From: an uncultured Collinsella sp.
GTDB taxonomy: Bacteria > Actinomycetota > Coriobacteriia > Coriobacteriales > Coriobacteriaceae
Direction of reading: 5' to 3'
Assembly (NCBI GenBank): GCA_900541795.1
Contig: UQLC01000007.1
Location: forward strand, 1 to 64,000
DNA: 64,000 nt
The notes beneath the pieces are model-generated. The model ran no database searches. It was not told the origin of the DNA and saw only the letters and a program-made list of their open reading frames with translations. This document shows, piece by piece, positions 8,607 to 17,689 of this stretch (position 1 is its first letter; every line of letters starts with the position of its first letter). Made by a program: the position numbers and the translations under genes.

Positions 8607-10043
8607 ATGAATCAGGTGGAGCAGAGCGTCGCCGAGTATGTCGACGAGGTCTGGGAAGATGTCGTCGCCGATATCGAGCAGTTGGTGAGTTATCCGTCCG
8701 TGGCAGTTTCCGCCGATGCGGAGCCCGGCGCGCCGTTTGGCCGCCCGGTCCGTGACGCGCTCGATTGCGCGCTCGGCATCGCGCAGAAGCTCGGCTACCA
8801 GACGAGCGATGACGAGGGCTTTGTGGGAATCGCCGATATTCCGGGCCGCGGCGATAAGCAGCTCGCGACCATCTGCCATGTGGACGTGGTGCCCGCCGGC
8901 CCCGGTTGGAACACCGACCCGTTTGCGATGGAGCGTCGCGAGGGCTGGCTGCTCGGCCGCGGCGTTATCGACGACAAGGGTCCGGCCGTGCTGTCGCTCT
9001 ACGCCGGTGCCTACCTGCTCAAGCACGGCATTGTGCCGCGCTATACCTTCCGCGCGCTGCTGGGCTGCGATGAGGAAGTGGGCATGTCCGACGTTCACCA
9101 TTATCTGGAGAACCACGCAGACCCCGACTTTTTGTTTACGCCCGATGCCGAGTTCCCGGTCTGCAATGCCGAGAAGGGCCAGTTTGGGGCGACGTTTGTG
9201 AGCCCCAAGATCGATGGAGGGCGCATCGTATCGTGGAGCGGTGCCGAGGCGAGCAACGCCATTCCGTCGCAGTCTATCTGCGAGCTTGCGATTGCCGCCG
9301 ATGAACTGCCGGCGCCCATTGAGAACGCCGACCGCCTGGAGATCACGGCGCTCGAGAACGGCCATGCCCAGATTTTCGCGCACGGTATCGGTGGCCATGC
9401 TTCGATGCCCGAGGGGACGATCAACGCCGTCGGCCTGATCGTGACGTATCTGCGCGAGGCCGAGGACGCGTTTGGTGCCCGTGACGAGCGCCTGCTGACG
9501 CCTGCCGAGCACGAGTTCGTCAAGTTCCTGGCCTTTGTACATGCAGACGCCTATGGCCGCGGCTTGGGTATCGATGCGACGAGCTCGGCGTTTGGCCCGC
9601 TTACCTGCAACGCTGGCGTCATCCGCGTGGCGGATGGCCATATTGAGCAGGTCATCGACGTGCGCTTCCCCGACAGCACGAGTGCCGATACCATCCGCGA
9701 GCAGCTCGACCCGCTCGTGGGCCGTTTTGGCGTGACGTGCCAGCTGGGTCGCGCGAAGGTGCCGTTCTCGGTCTCTGCCGACGATCCGGCCGTGAAAGCG
9801 CTGATTGATACCTATAACGAGTTTACGGGCAAGCATGCCGAGCCCTTCGCCATGGGCGGTGGCACGTACGCGCGCAACTTTGCCCGCGCCGTATCGTTTG
9901 GCCCCGAGGAGACCGGCCTTGAGCTGCCCGCGTGGGGCGGCCAGATGCACGGCCCCAACGAGTGCGCCAACGAGGAACAGCTCAAGCAAGCGCTCAAGAT
10001 CTATATTGTTGCGATCTTAAGGCTCAACGAGCTCGAGCTTTAA
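8607..10043 (+). CDS. M20-family metallopeptidase, Sapep/PepV-like dipeptidase
   Basis: A 478-residue cytoplasmic dizinc or manganese peptidase. Metal ligands are visible in CHVDVVPAG (His 91), GRGVIDDKGP (Asp 122/123) and GCDEEVGM (Glu 156/157). The late GGGTYARNF motif and the length match the Sapep/PepV (DapE-related dipeptidase) subgroup rather than the shorter deacylases. The ATG at 8607 follows TAAGGAGG. It likely recycles dipeptides from peptide uptake or cell wall turnover. The palindrome at 10066-10134 with a T-run ends the unit. Confidence 0.9.
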   Translation: MNQVEQSVAEYVDEVWEDVVADIEQLVSYPSVAVSADAEPGAPFGRPVRDALDCALGIAQKLGYQTSDDEGFVGIADIPGRGDKQLATICHVDVVPAGPGWNTDPFAMERREGWLLGRGVIDDKGPAVLSLYAGAYLLKHGIVPRYTFRALLGCDEEVGMSDVHHYLENHADPDFLFTPDAEFPVCNAEKGQFGATFVSPKIDGGRIVSWSGAEASNAIPSQSICELAIAADELPAPIENADRLEITALENGHAQIFAHGIGGHASMPEGTINAVGLIVTYLREAEDAFGARDERLLTPAEHEFVKFLAFVHADAYGRGLGIDATSSAFGPLTCNAGVIRVADGHIEQVIDVRFPDSTSADTIREQLDPLVGRFGVTCQLGRAKVPFSVSADDPAVKALIDTYNEFTGKHAEPFAMGGGTYARNFARAVSFGPEETGLELPAWGGQMHGPNECANEEQLKQALKIYIVAILRLNELEL

Positions 10044-10065
10044 GGTTGCGGCGTTTTGCCAATCT

Positions 10066-10134
10066 AAGTTGCGGTGGAATAGTTCCTAGAATCGGCTGCC
10101 TAACAGCCAAACAGGAACTATTTCACCGCAACTT
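10066..10134. repeat. AGTTGCGGTG palindrome, copy 3
   Basis: AAGTTGCGGTGGAATAGTTCC pairs with GGAACTATTTCACCGCAACTT. The outer arms match the family at 3095 but the inner stem is GTTCC/GGAAC instead of GGGAC. It is followed by TTTTTTT (10136 on), so it can serve as terminator for the M20 gene. From here to pstS (10339) I see no gene. Confidence 0.75.
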
Positions 10135-10338
10135 CTTTTTTTATCGGTGTAAAAGGCGGGCCATGCATGTCAGCGGGATTGTTATTCGTTTGTAAAGCCC
10201 TGCCGCGCTTGCGGTAAGGGTTTATCAAATGCCCGTAAGAAACCGCAGTTGGCGCGGGTGCTGCCCGGTCGGGGTCGTATCTTTCCAAACAGCAAAGCGG
10301 GCAGGGTGCCCGCGATTCGCATGTACGAAAGGAAGATC

Positions 10339-11277
10339 ATGCTCGATCAGGCTTATTCTCGTCGTCAGTTCCTCGGCCTTGCTGGTGGTCTTGCCAGCAT
10401 CGTCGGTCTCGGTCTCGTTGGCTGCGGCGGCGCAGGCGCATCCGACGCCGCCGACAAGGGTAGCGCCGCTGCTGCCGAGTCCGTCTCCGGCGAGGTGACC
10501 TACGACGGTGCCTCCTCGTTCCAGGCTCTCGTCGAGGCCGCTGCCGAGAAGTTCATGGATGCCAACCCCGACGTCTCCGTCTCCGGCTCGGGCAACGGTT
10601 CGGGCAAAGGTCTGACCGCTGTTGCCGCCGGCACCGTCACCATCGGTAACTCCGACGTCTTCGCCGAGACCAAGCTCGAGGCCGACCAGGTCAAGAACCT
10701 CGTCGACCACGAGGTCGCCGTCGTGGGCATGGGTCCCGTCGTCTCTAAGAACGTGAAGGTCGACGACCTGTCCCTCGAGCAGCTCAAGGGCATCTTCTCC
10801 GGCCAGATCACCAACTGGAAGGAGGTCGGCGGCGACGACGCCAAGATCGTCGTTCTCAACCGCAAGGCCGGTTCCGGTACCCGCGCCACCTTCGAGGCTG
10901 CCGTCTTTGGCGACGAGGCAGTCGACTTTAAGGGCGACGCCGAGCTCGACAAGTCCGGCGACGTCCAGACTCAGATGGGCAGCACCGATAACGCCATCTC
11001 CTACCTCGACTTCTCGCACTTCGATGACTCCAAGTTCAACGCCGTCAAGGTCGAGGGCGTCGAGCCCAAGAGCGCAAACGTCACCGACGACTCCTTCAAG
11101 ATCTGGGCTACCGAGCACATGTACTGCTCCAAGGACGCCGACGAGGCCACCACGGCCTTCCTGGAGTTCATGCTTTCCGACGGCGTCCAGGGCAAGCTCG
11201 TCGAGGAGCAGGGCTTTATCCCCGTCTCTGCCATGAAGGTCGTCAAGGACGCCAGCGGCAAGGTCTCTGCTAAATAA
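10339..11277 (+). CDS. pstS: Phosphate ABC transporter substrate-binding lipoprotein PstS
   Basis: A 312-residue extracytoplasmic phosphate-binding protein. It has an N-terminal signal with twin Arg (SRRQFLGLAGG) and lipobox LVGC, so it should be a membrane-anchored lipoprotein. Phosphate-binding loops of the PstS type are visible: SSFQALV, GSGNGSGKGL and AGSGTRATFE. The start was placed at 10339 because GAAAGGAAG stands directly upstream; the longer frame lacks a signal-peptide start. First gene of pstSCAB, 25 bases before pstC. Pst operons are normally induced by phosphate starvation; no phoU, phoB or phoR follows here. Confidence 0.95.
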   Translation: MLDQAYSRRQFLGLAGGLASIVGLGLVGCGGAGASDAADKGSAAAAESVSGEVTYDGASSFQALVEAAAEKFMDANPDVSVSGSGNGSGKGLTAVAAGTVTIGNSDVFAETKLEADQVKNLVDHEVAVVGMGPVVSKNVKVDDLSLEQLKGIFSGQITNWKEVGGDDAKIVVLNRKAGSGTRATFEAAVFGDEAVDFKGDAELDKSGDVQTQMGSTDNAISYLDFSHFDDSKFNAVKVEGVEPKSANVTDDSFKIWATEHMYCSKDADEATTAFLEFMLSDGVQGKLVEEQGFIPVSAMKVVKDASGKVSAK

Positions 11278-11302
11278 GTAATCGCCCCCGGAAAGGTTTG
11301 CA

Positions 11303-12211
11303 ATGGCAAAACAGCTGCCAAAGCGCGACCTTGAGAACGTGGGCCTGGGCGTCACGGGCGCGTGCGTAGCGCTCGTGACGCTTGTCGTTGCCGCGCTTAT
11401 CTTCATGGTCGCCCAAAAGGGCCTCTCGGCTTTTCTCAAGGATGGCGTTTCGGTTGTCGAGTTCTTCACCGGCACCAAGTGGGACCTGGCCAACACAGCC
11501 GAAAACGGTCTGCCCTATACCGGCGCCCTGCCCCTGATCGTCACCTCGTTTGCGGTCATGGTGCTCTCCACGCTTATCGCGCTGCCCATCGCCATCGGCT
11601 CTGCCATCTTTGCGGTCGAGATCCAGCCTAAGTTTGGTTCCAAGATCTTTCAGCCGCTTATTGAGCTTTTGACCGGCATTCCCTCGGTCGTCTTTGGCTT
11701 GATCGGCTTTCACGTGGTTGTCGGCCTTATGAAGAGCGTTTTCCATGTGAGCACGGGCCTGGGCATCTTGCCCGGCGCCATCGTGCTGGCCGTCATGATC
11801 CTGCCGACTATGACTACGCTTTCGGTCGACGGCCTGCGTGCCGTGCCCGACAGCTACCGTCAGGGCTCGCTCGCGCTGGGCTACACCCGCTGGCAGACCA
11901 TCTGGCACGTGGTGCTCAAGTCTGCCATGCCGTCGCTCATGACTGCGGTCATCCTTGGCATGACGCGCGCCTTTGGCGAGACGCTCGCCGTGCGCATGGT
12001 CATCGGCGGTATTGAGGCCATGCCGACGTCGCTGCTGTCGCCGGCCTCGACCATCACCACCACGCTCACCACGTCCATGGCGGTCTATGCCGAGGGCTCG
12101 GCCCAGGACGATGTTCTGTGGGCGCTTGGTCTGCTGTTGATGGGCATGAGCCTCATCTTCATCCTGATCATCCATCTCATTGGCCGCAAGGGGGCGAAGG
12201 CTCGTGGCTAG
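11303..12211 (+). CDS. pstC: Phosphate ABC transporter permease PstC
   Basis: A 302-residue integral membrane permease of the Pst system. The sequence shows about six hydrophobic segments and the permease EAA-type loop (SYRQGSLALGYTRWQTIWHVVLK, where it contacts PstB). ATG follows GGAAAGG. It overlaps the GTG start of pstA by 8 bases, implying translational coupling. With PstA it forms the transmembrane phosphate channel, receiving phosphate from PstS. Confidence 0.95.
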   Translation: MAKQLPKRDLENVGLGVTGACVALVTLVVAALIFMVAQKGLSAFLKDGVSVVEFFTGTKWDLANTAENGLPYTGALPLIVTSFAVMVLSTLIALPIAIGSAIFAVEIQPKFGSKIFQPLIELLTGIPSVVFGLIGFHVVVGLMKSVFHVSTGLGILPGAIVLAVMILPTMTTLSVDGLRAVPDSYRQGSLALGYTRWQTIWHVVLKSAMPSLMTAVILGMTRAFGETLAVRMVIGGIEAMPTSLLSPASTITTTLTTSMAVYAEGSAQDDVLWALGLLLMGMSLIFILIIHLIGRKGAKARG

Positions 12212-13126
12212 CACGCACATCCACATCGACGAGGCGAGACTCGGGCGTGTCCAAAAACAGGACCGCATCGCCACGGGCGTGCTGACGGCGATCGCCGCCA
12301 TCGTCATGCTCATCGTCGTTTCCATGGTGGCCTATATCCTGTTCGAGGGTATCTCGACGCTGTTCCAGCCGGGCTTCCTCACGCAGCCCGCGCGCGCCAA
12401 CGGAACTCAGGGCGGCGTACTCTACCAGCTGTTCGACTCGTTCTATCTGCTGCTGATCACTCTGATCATCTCGGTGCCCATCAGCCTGGGCGGCGCGGTC
12501 TTTTTGGTTGAGTACGCGCCGGACGGCCCCATCCGCGACATCGCTACCACCGCCATCGAGACGCTGTCCTCGCTGCCTTCCATCGTTGTCGGCATGTTCG
12601 GTTTCCTGGTGTTCTCGGTGCAGCTGGGCTGGAAGTACTCCATCATCTCCGGCGCCGTCGCGCTCACCATGTTCAACATTCCCATCCTGGTGCGCGTGAT
12701 CCAGCAGGCGCTCGAGGACGTGCCGCAGGCCCAGCGCGATGCGTGCCTGGCCATGGGCCTTACCCGCTGGGAAGCCACGCTGCACATCCTGATCCCCGAG
12801 GCCATGCCCGCCATCGTGACCGGCATCGTGCTTTCGGCCGGCCGTGTCTTTGGCGAGGCCGCAGCATTGCTCTTTACCTCGGGTATGAGCTCGCCGGTTC
12901 GCCTGAACTTCTTGAGCTTCAACCTGTCGAGCCCCACCTGCGCCTGGAACGTGTTCCGCCCCGGTGAGTCGCTCGCCGTGCACATTTACAAGATCTATGG
13001 CGAGGGCAGCCCCGAGGCCCAGCAGATCGTCTGGGGCACCGCGGCGCTGTTGATGATTTGCGTGCTGCTGTTTAACGTGGTCGCCCGTATCGTGGGCAAG
13101 CAACTGGCAAGGAAGATGACGGCCGA

Positions 13127-13130
<4 letters not shown>
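12204..13130 (+). CDS. pstA: Phosphate ABC transporter permease PstA
   Basis: A 308-residue membrane permease, partner of PstC. Six hydrophobic segments and the EAA loop (AQRDACLAMGLTRWEATLHI) are visible. I chose the GTG at 12204, preceded by GGCGAAGG and overlapping pstC by 8 bases; an ATG at 12180 would overlap more and has no ribosome binding site. Its stop overlaps the pstB ATG (ATGA), so the three genes are tightly coupled. Confidence 0.93.
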
Positions 13131-13999
<869 letters not shown>

Positions 14000-14054
14000 T
14001 CCGGGACATGCTTGAGGCCCGCGGCGGCCACGGTTGCCGCGGGACTGATTGGAG

Positions 14055-14092
14055 AGGCGGGCCATCTCTTTTGCGAGATGGCCCGCCTTTTT
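14055..14092 (+). terminator. Rho-independent terminator of pstSCAB
   Basis: AGGCGGGCCATCTC pairs perfectly with GAGATGGCCCGCCT over a 6-base loop and runs into TTTTT. It is one of the clearest terminators in the window. Confidence 0.9.
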
Positions 14093-14109
14093 GCTCTGCG
14101 ACCGAAACG

Positions 14110-14146
14110 ACCACCACAAAGGGGACAGGCACCTTCGTGGTGGTTT
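14110..14146. repeat. CCACCACAAAGG palindrome, copy 1
   Basis: ACCACCACAAAGG and CCTTCGTGGTGGT flank GGACAGGCA. This is one of six copies in the window (also 26711, 57836, 58792, 60373 and 60779). It lies between the pst terminator and the ABC-F gene. Confidence 0.8.
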
Positions 14147-14204
14147 GGGGTGGGGCTCGCTGCTATCATGGACAACGTTGAATTTCTACGAAGGAGCAGG
14201 GCAT

Positions 14205-16061
14205 ATGGCGATTCTTTTGGGATGCGATTCCGTCAGCCTAGAGTTTCCCACCAAGCATATTTTCGATAGCGTGACGCTCGGCGTGGGCGAGGGCGACCGT
14301 ATTGGTATCGTCGGCAAAAACGGCGACGGCAAGTCGACGCTGCTGAGCGTACTCGCCGGCACGTTGGAGCCCGACGACGGCCGCGTGACGCATCGCCGCG
14401 ACACGACGATCGGATTGCTCGGCCAAAAGGACAACCTGGTCGATACCGACACCGTGCATCATGCCGTCGTCGGCGACACGCCCGAGTATGAGTGGGCGTC
14501 GAGTCCGCGTACGCGCCAGATTCTGGCCGGTCTTATTAGCGATGTGCCCTGGGAGGGCACGGTGGGCGAGCTTTCGGGCGGCCAGCGCCGTCGCGTGGAC
14601 CTCGCGCGCCTGCTGATCGGCGACTACGACGTGCTTATGCTCGACGAGCCCACCAACCACCTGGATATGCGCACCATCAACTGGCTCGCGCGTCACTTAA
14701 AGGCCCGCTGGCAGCGCGGCCAGGGCGCGATGCTCGTGGTCACGCACGACCGCTGGTTCCTGGACGAGGTCTGCACCAGCATGTGGGAGGTCCACGACGG
14801 CCAGGTCGATCCCTTCGAGGGCGGCTACTCCGCATATATCCTGCAGCGCGTGGAGCGCGACCGCATGGCCGCCGTCACCGAGGAGCGTCGTCGCAACATG
14901 GCGCGCAAGGAACTCGCGTGGCTGAGCCGCGGTGCCCAGGCGCGCTCCACCAAGCCCAAGTTTCGCGTGGATGCCGCTCGCGAGCTCATCGCCGACGTAC
15001 CGCCCGTACGTGACGAGCTGGAGCTCAAGCGCCTGGCGGTGAGTCGCCTGGGCAAGCAGGTTATCGACGTGGTCGACGTGGACGCCGGCTATGCGGATAC
15101 CGATGGCGCGCCCAAGCAGGTGCTCAACGATGTGACCTGGCTCATCGGTGCGGGCGACCGCTATGGCCTTTTGGGCGAGAACGGCGCCGGCAAGTCGACC
15201 TTGCTCGACGTGATCCAGGGCAAGATTGAGCCCACGCGCGGCCGCGTGAAGATTGGCCAGACAGTGCGCTTTGGCGTGCTGTCGCAGCAGCTCGAGGAGC
15301 TCGAACCCTACATGGGCGACACGATCCGCGAGGTGCTCGGCAACTATAAGAAGTACTACGTCATCGACGGCAAGGAGACCTCGCCCGAGAAGCTCTGCGA
15401 GCGCCTGGGCTTTACGACCCAGCAGCTCTGGAGCCGCATCGGCGATCTTTCGGGCGGCCAGCGCCGCCGCCTGTCGCTGTTGCTGACGATCCTGGACGAG
15501 CCCAACGTGCTCATCCTGGACGAGCCCGGTAACGACCTGGATACCGACATGCTCGCGATTGTCGAGGACCTGCTGGACGGCTGGCCCGGCACGCTGATCC
15601 TGGTGACACACGATCGCTTTTTGATGGAGCGCGTGACCGACCAACAGTGGGCACTGCTCGATGGCCATCTGACGCATATGCCCGGCGGCGTGGACCAGTA
15701 CCTGCGCCTGTGCAACGCTACCGCCGAGGGCGAGCCCGTGGGCGCGCCGAGCGCTAAGACCGGCACGTTCGACACCGGTGCGGCGGCTGCTGCCGACAAG
15801 CCCAAGTCGAGCGGTCAGCCCAACGGCCTTTCCAACGCCGAGCGTCAGAAGCTCCGCCGCGAGGTGAGCTCGCTCGAGCGCAAGATGGAGACGCAGCGCG
15901 CCCGCGTGGAGGAGGCCGAGGCCGCCATGGCCCAGGTCGATCCCACCAACTACACGGCGCTCGGCGAGCAGCAGGCAAAGATCGACGAGGCTCACGCCGC
16001 CATGGACGAGCTGGAGATGGCGTGGCTCGAGGCGAGCGAAAAGCTCGAGGGCGAGGAGTAG
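14205..16061 (+). CDS. ABC-F family ATPase (ribosome-associated type)
   Basis: A 618-residue protein with two ABC domains and no membrane segments. Walker A motifs are GKNGDGKST (domain 1) and GENGAGKST (domain 2); both signatures read LSGGQRRR; Walker B motifs are MLDEPTNHLD and ILDEPGNDLD. The linker is charged, and the C-terminus (after about residue 540) is a predicted coiled coil rich in Arg and Glu, as in the Uup/EttA/YheS subgroups. The ATG at 14205 follows GAAGGAG. These proteins act on the ribosome in translation or antibiotic resistance; I cannot tell which subfamily this is. It is followed 7 bases later by a HAD gene. Confidence 0.9.
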   Translation: MAILLGCDSVSLEFPTKHIFDSVTLGVGEGDRIGIVGKNGDGKSTLLSVLAGTLEPDDGRVTHRRDTTIGLLGQKDNLVDTDTVHHAVVGDTPEYEWASSPRTRQILAGLISDVPWEGTVGELSGGQRRRVDLARLLIGDYDVLMLDEPTNHLDMRTINWLARHLKARWQRGQGAMLVVTHDRWFLDEVCTSMWEVHDGQVDPFEGGYSAYILQRVERDRMAAVTEERRRNMARKELAWLSRGAQARSTKPKFRVDAARELIADVPPVRDELELKRLAVSRLGKQVIDVVDVDAGYADTDGAPKQVLNDVTWLIGAGDRYGLLGENGAGKSTLLDVIQGKIEPTRGRVKIGQTVRFGVLSQQLEELEPYMGDTIREVLGNYKKYYVIDGKETSPEKLCERLGFTTQQLWSRIGDLSGGQRRRLSLLLTILDEPNVLILDEPGNDLDTDMLAIVEDLLDGWPGTLILVTHDRFLMERVTDQQWALLDGHLTHMPGGVDQYLRLCNATAEGEPVGAPSAKTGTFDTGAAAAADKPKSSGQPNGLSNAERQKLRREVSSLERKMETQRARVEEAEAAMAQVDPTNYTALGEQQAKIDEAHAAMDELEMAWLEASEKLEGEE

Positions 16062-16067
16062 GCGAGA

Positions 16068-16838
16068 ATGATCAAAGCCGCGTTTTTCGATATCGACGGC
16101 ACGCTGCTGAGCTTTAAGACCCACCGGATTCCGGCGTCGGCGCAGCAGGTGCTCGACAGCTTTCGCGAGCAGGGGATTGCGTGCGGGATCGCCACGGGCC
16201 GTCCGACCTACCAGATGCCGGACTGGCTGTTCGACCTGGGCTGGGATGCGTACATTACGCTTTCGGGCCAGCACTGTTTTGATGCCAAGGGCGTCTACCG
16301 CAGCTGCCCGATCGATCCGGACGACGTTGCGGTGATTGTGGACCAGGTGGCGCAGGGGCGCTACGACTCACTGTGCATGCAGGGCGAGAACTCGTTTGTG
16401 AACCGCCTGTCCGAGCGCGTGGTGACGGCTGGCAGCAACGCGGGAATCGTCTACCACGAGGAGCCGTTTGAGCATGCCTTTGACGCGCCGGTCTATCAGT
16501 TCTGTGCCTTTGTTGACCCAGTTGACGAGCATATCGTGACCGATGCCGTGTCGCATTCGCTCACCACGCGCTGGTGCGACCTGTTCTGCGACATTATTCC
16601 GGCCAACGGCGGCAAGGACCTGGGTGTGGCGGCGACGCTGGAGCGCCTGGGCATCGACGCGAGTGAAGCGATTGCCTTTGGCGACGGCGAGAACGACCTG
16701 TCGATGTTCTCGGCCGTGGGCACAAGTGTGGCCATGGGCAACGCGCAGGACACGGTGAAAGCTGCGGCGACCTACGTGACGACCGCCGTGGACGACGATG
16801 GGATCTACAACGCCGCGAAGTACTTTGGACTGCTATAG
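16068..16838 (+). CDS. Cof-type HAD-IIB hydrolase
   Basis: A 256-residue phosphatase of the Cof/YbiV group, which dephosphorylates sugar phosphates or related small molecules. Motif I is FDIDGTLLSF (residues 7-16), motif IV is FGDGENDLSMF and the C2 cap lies in between. It starts 7 bases after the ABC-F gene with GAGGAG as ribosome binding site, so the two are likely cotranscribed. Substrate is unknown. A weak terminator follows at 16855. Confidence 0.9.
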   Translation: MIKAAFFDIDGTLLSFKTHRIPASAQQVLDSFREQGIACGIATGRPTYQMPDWLFDLGWDAYITLSGQHCFDAKGVYRSCPIDPDDVAVIVDQVAQGRYDSLCMQGENSFVNRLSERVVTAGSNAGIVYHEEPFEHAFDAPVYQFCAFVDPVDEHIVTDAVSHSLTTRWCDLFCDIIPANGGKDLGVAATLERLGIDASEAIAFGDGENDLSMFSAVGTSVAMGNAQDTVKAAATYVTTAVDDDGIYNAAKYFGLL

Positions 16839-16854
16839 CTGCGGCTCGGCACTT

Positions 16855-16892
16855 GGGGACACTCCTTGCGGGGCGTGTTCCCATTTTGTTTT
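16855..16892 (+). terminator. Hairpin with T-run after the Cof-type gene
   Basis: GGGGACAC pairs imperfectly (G-T allowed) with GTGTTCCC and is followed by ATTTTGTTTT. The stem again contains GGGGAC, linking it to the palindromes elsewhere in the window. Confidence 0.55.
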
Positions 16893-16921
16893 CGTCCCGC
16901 TCGTTTTGTGAAACACGGCTA

Positions 16922-16967
16922 ACTTTTAGGCAAAGTAGTAAGACATGGGCAACTTTTGCGGTAAAGT
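16922..16967. promoter_or_regulatory. Two operator-like palindromes upstream of the DtxR-type gene
   Basis: ACTTTTAGGCAAAGT (16922-16936) and ACTTTTGCGGTAAAGT (16952-16967) are both ACTTT...AAAGT palindromes 30 bp apart, about three helical turns. They lie 54-99 bp before the regulator start and could be its autoregulatory sites. The stretch CATGGGCAACTTTTG (16944-16958) recurs almost exactly at 23392, before the metal transporter gene. Confidence 0.45.
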
Positions 16968-17020
16968 AAGCCGTGGAAAGTATCCAAAGGCTAACTAGCA
17001 ATCATCGCGAAAGGCGGCCC

Positions 17021-17410
17021 ATGGCCCTACGTGAATCCGGAGAAGACTATCTCGAATCGATCTACGTTCTGTCGGAACGCCAGGGCATCGTGCGCTCGAT
17101 CGACGTTGCGGAGTACCTCGGCGTAACCAAGGCGAGCGTTTCCAAGGCCATGGCGACGCTGGAAAGCAACGGCTATGTCGAAATGGGCAAGCGCGACGTT
17201 CATCTGACGGAGCGTGGTCTGGAGGTCGCTCGCCAAATGTGGGAGCGTCACTGCTTTTTCGTGGGGCTGCTGGAGGATGCGGGTGTTTCGGCTGAGGTCG
17301 CGTCGCAAGGGGGCTGCCACATGGAGCACTGCCTGAGCGAGGAAAGCTTCGAGAAACTGAGGGCGATGCTGAACCGGGGCGAGGCGACGGGCCAAGCGGC
17401 GGAATCCTAA
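17021..17410 (+). CDS. DtxR/MntR-family metal-dependent transcriptional regulator
   Basis: A 129-residue regulator. The N-terminus reads ESGEDYLESIYVLSE, then a winged helix (SIDVAEYLGVTKASVSKAM, LESNGYVEM) and a dimerisation half with the metal-site-like segment GCHMEHCLSEESFEKL. The C-terminal SH3-like domain of DtxR/IdeR is absent, so the protein is closer to MntR in length. Such proteins repress metal uptake genes, or activate efflux, when Mn(II) or Fe(II) is bound. ATG at 17021 follows AAAGGCGG. Two palindromes upstream suggest autoregulation. It is convergent with the P-type ATPase gene. Confidence 0.88.
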   Translation: MALRESGEDYLESIYVLSERQGIVRSIDVAEYLGVTKASVSKAMATLESNGYVEMGKRDVHLTERGLEVARQMWERHCFFVGLLEDAGVSAEVASQGGCHMEHCLSEESFEKLRAMLNRGEATGQAAES

Positions 17411-17429
17411 CGAACCCCCAGTAGCGCGG

Positions 17430-17673
17430 AGTTCGCGCAAAGCGCGAACCAGCGACCGGGACCAGCGGTCCTTTCGGCCAAGTCCATTTCAGCAAAGGAA
17501 CCCCGCCAGCAAGCGATGCCCAAGAACTGCCACCTACGTCACCGCAGGCCGGGGCCGGGTTTGGTTTTGAAAACACTCCACAGCGCGAGGCCCGCCTTTC
17601 CGTTGCTCCGCAGGAGCAGGAAAGACGGGCCTCATGCGCGAGGACGTTTTCAAAACCAAGCCCGGTCCCGGCC
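17430..17673. repeat. Highly structured intergenic region with a 127-bp palindrome
   Basis: A perfect hairpin GTTCGCGC/GCGCGAAC (17430-17448) is followed by a near-perfect palindrome at 17547-17673. Its outer arms (28 bp, starting GGCCGGG) differ at two positions, both G-U compatible in RNA. An inner hairpin of about 27 bp per side is built around TGCTCC-GCA-GGAGCA. It separates the convergent regulator and ATPase genes, so it may be a bidirectional terminator, but it is far longer than needed. Confidence 0.8.
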
Positions 17674-17689
17674 GGACAGCCCACGAACG

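Noticed and set aside
8586..9989. Long minus-strand reading frame (467 codons) opposite the M20 dipeptidase
   Set aside because: It is the antisense shadow of a high-GC coding gene: no ribosome binding site, no recognisable domain, and the plus-strand gene has clear metal-site motifs. The same applies to the frames opposite pstS (10225-11496) and the ABC-F gene (14697-16274).
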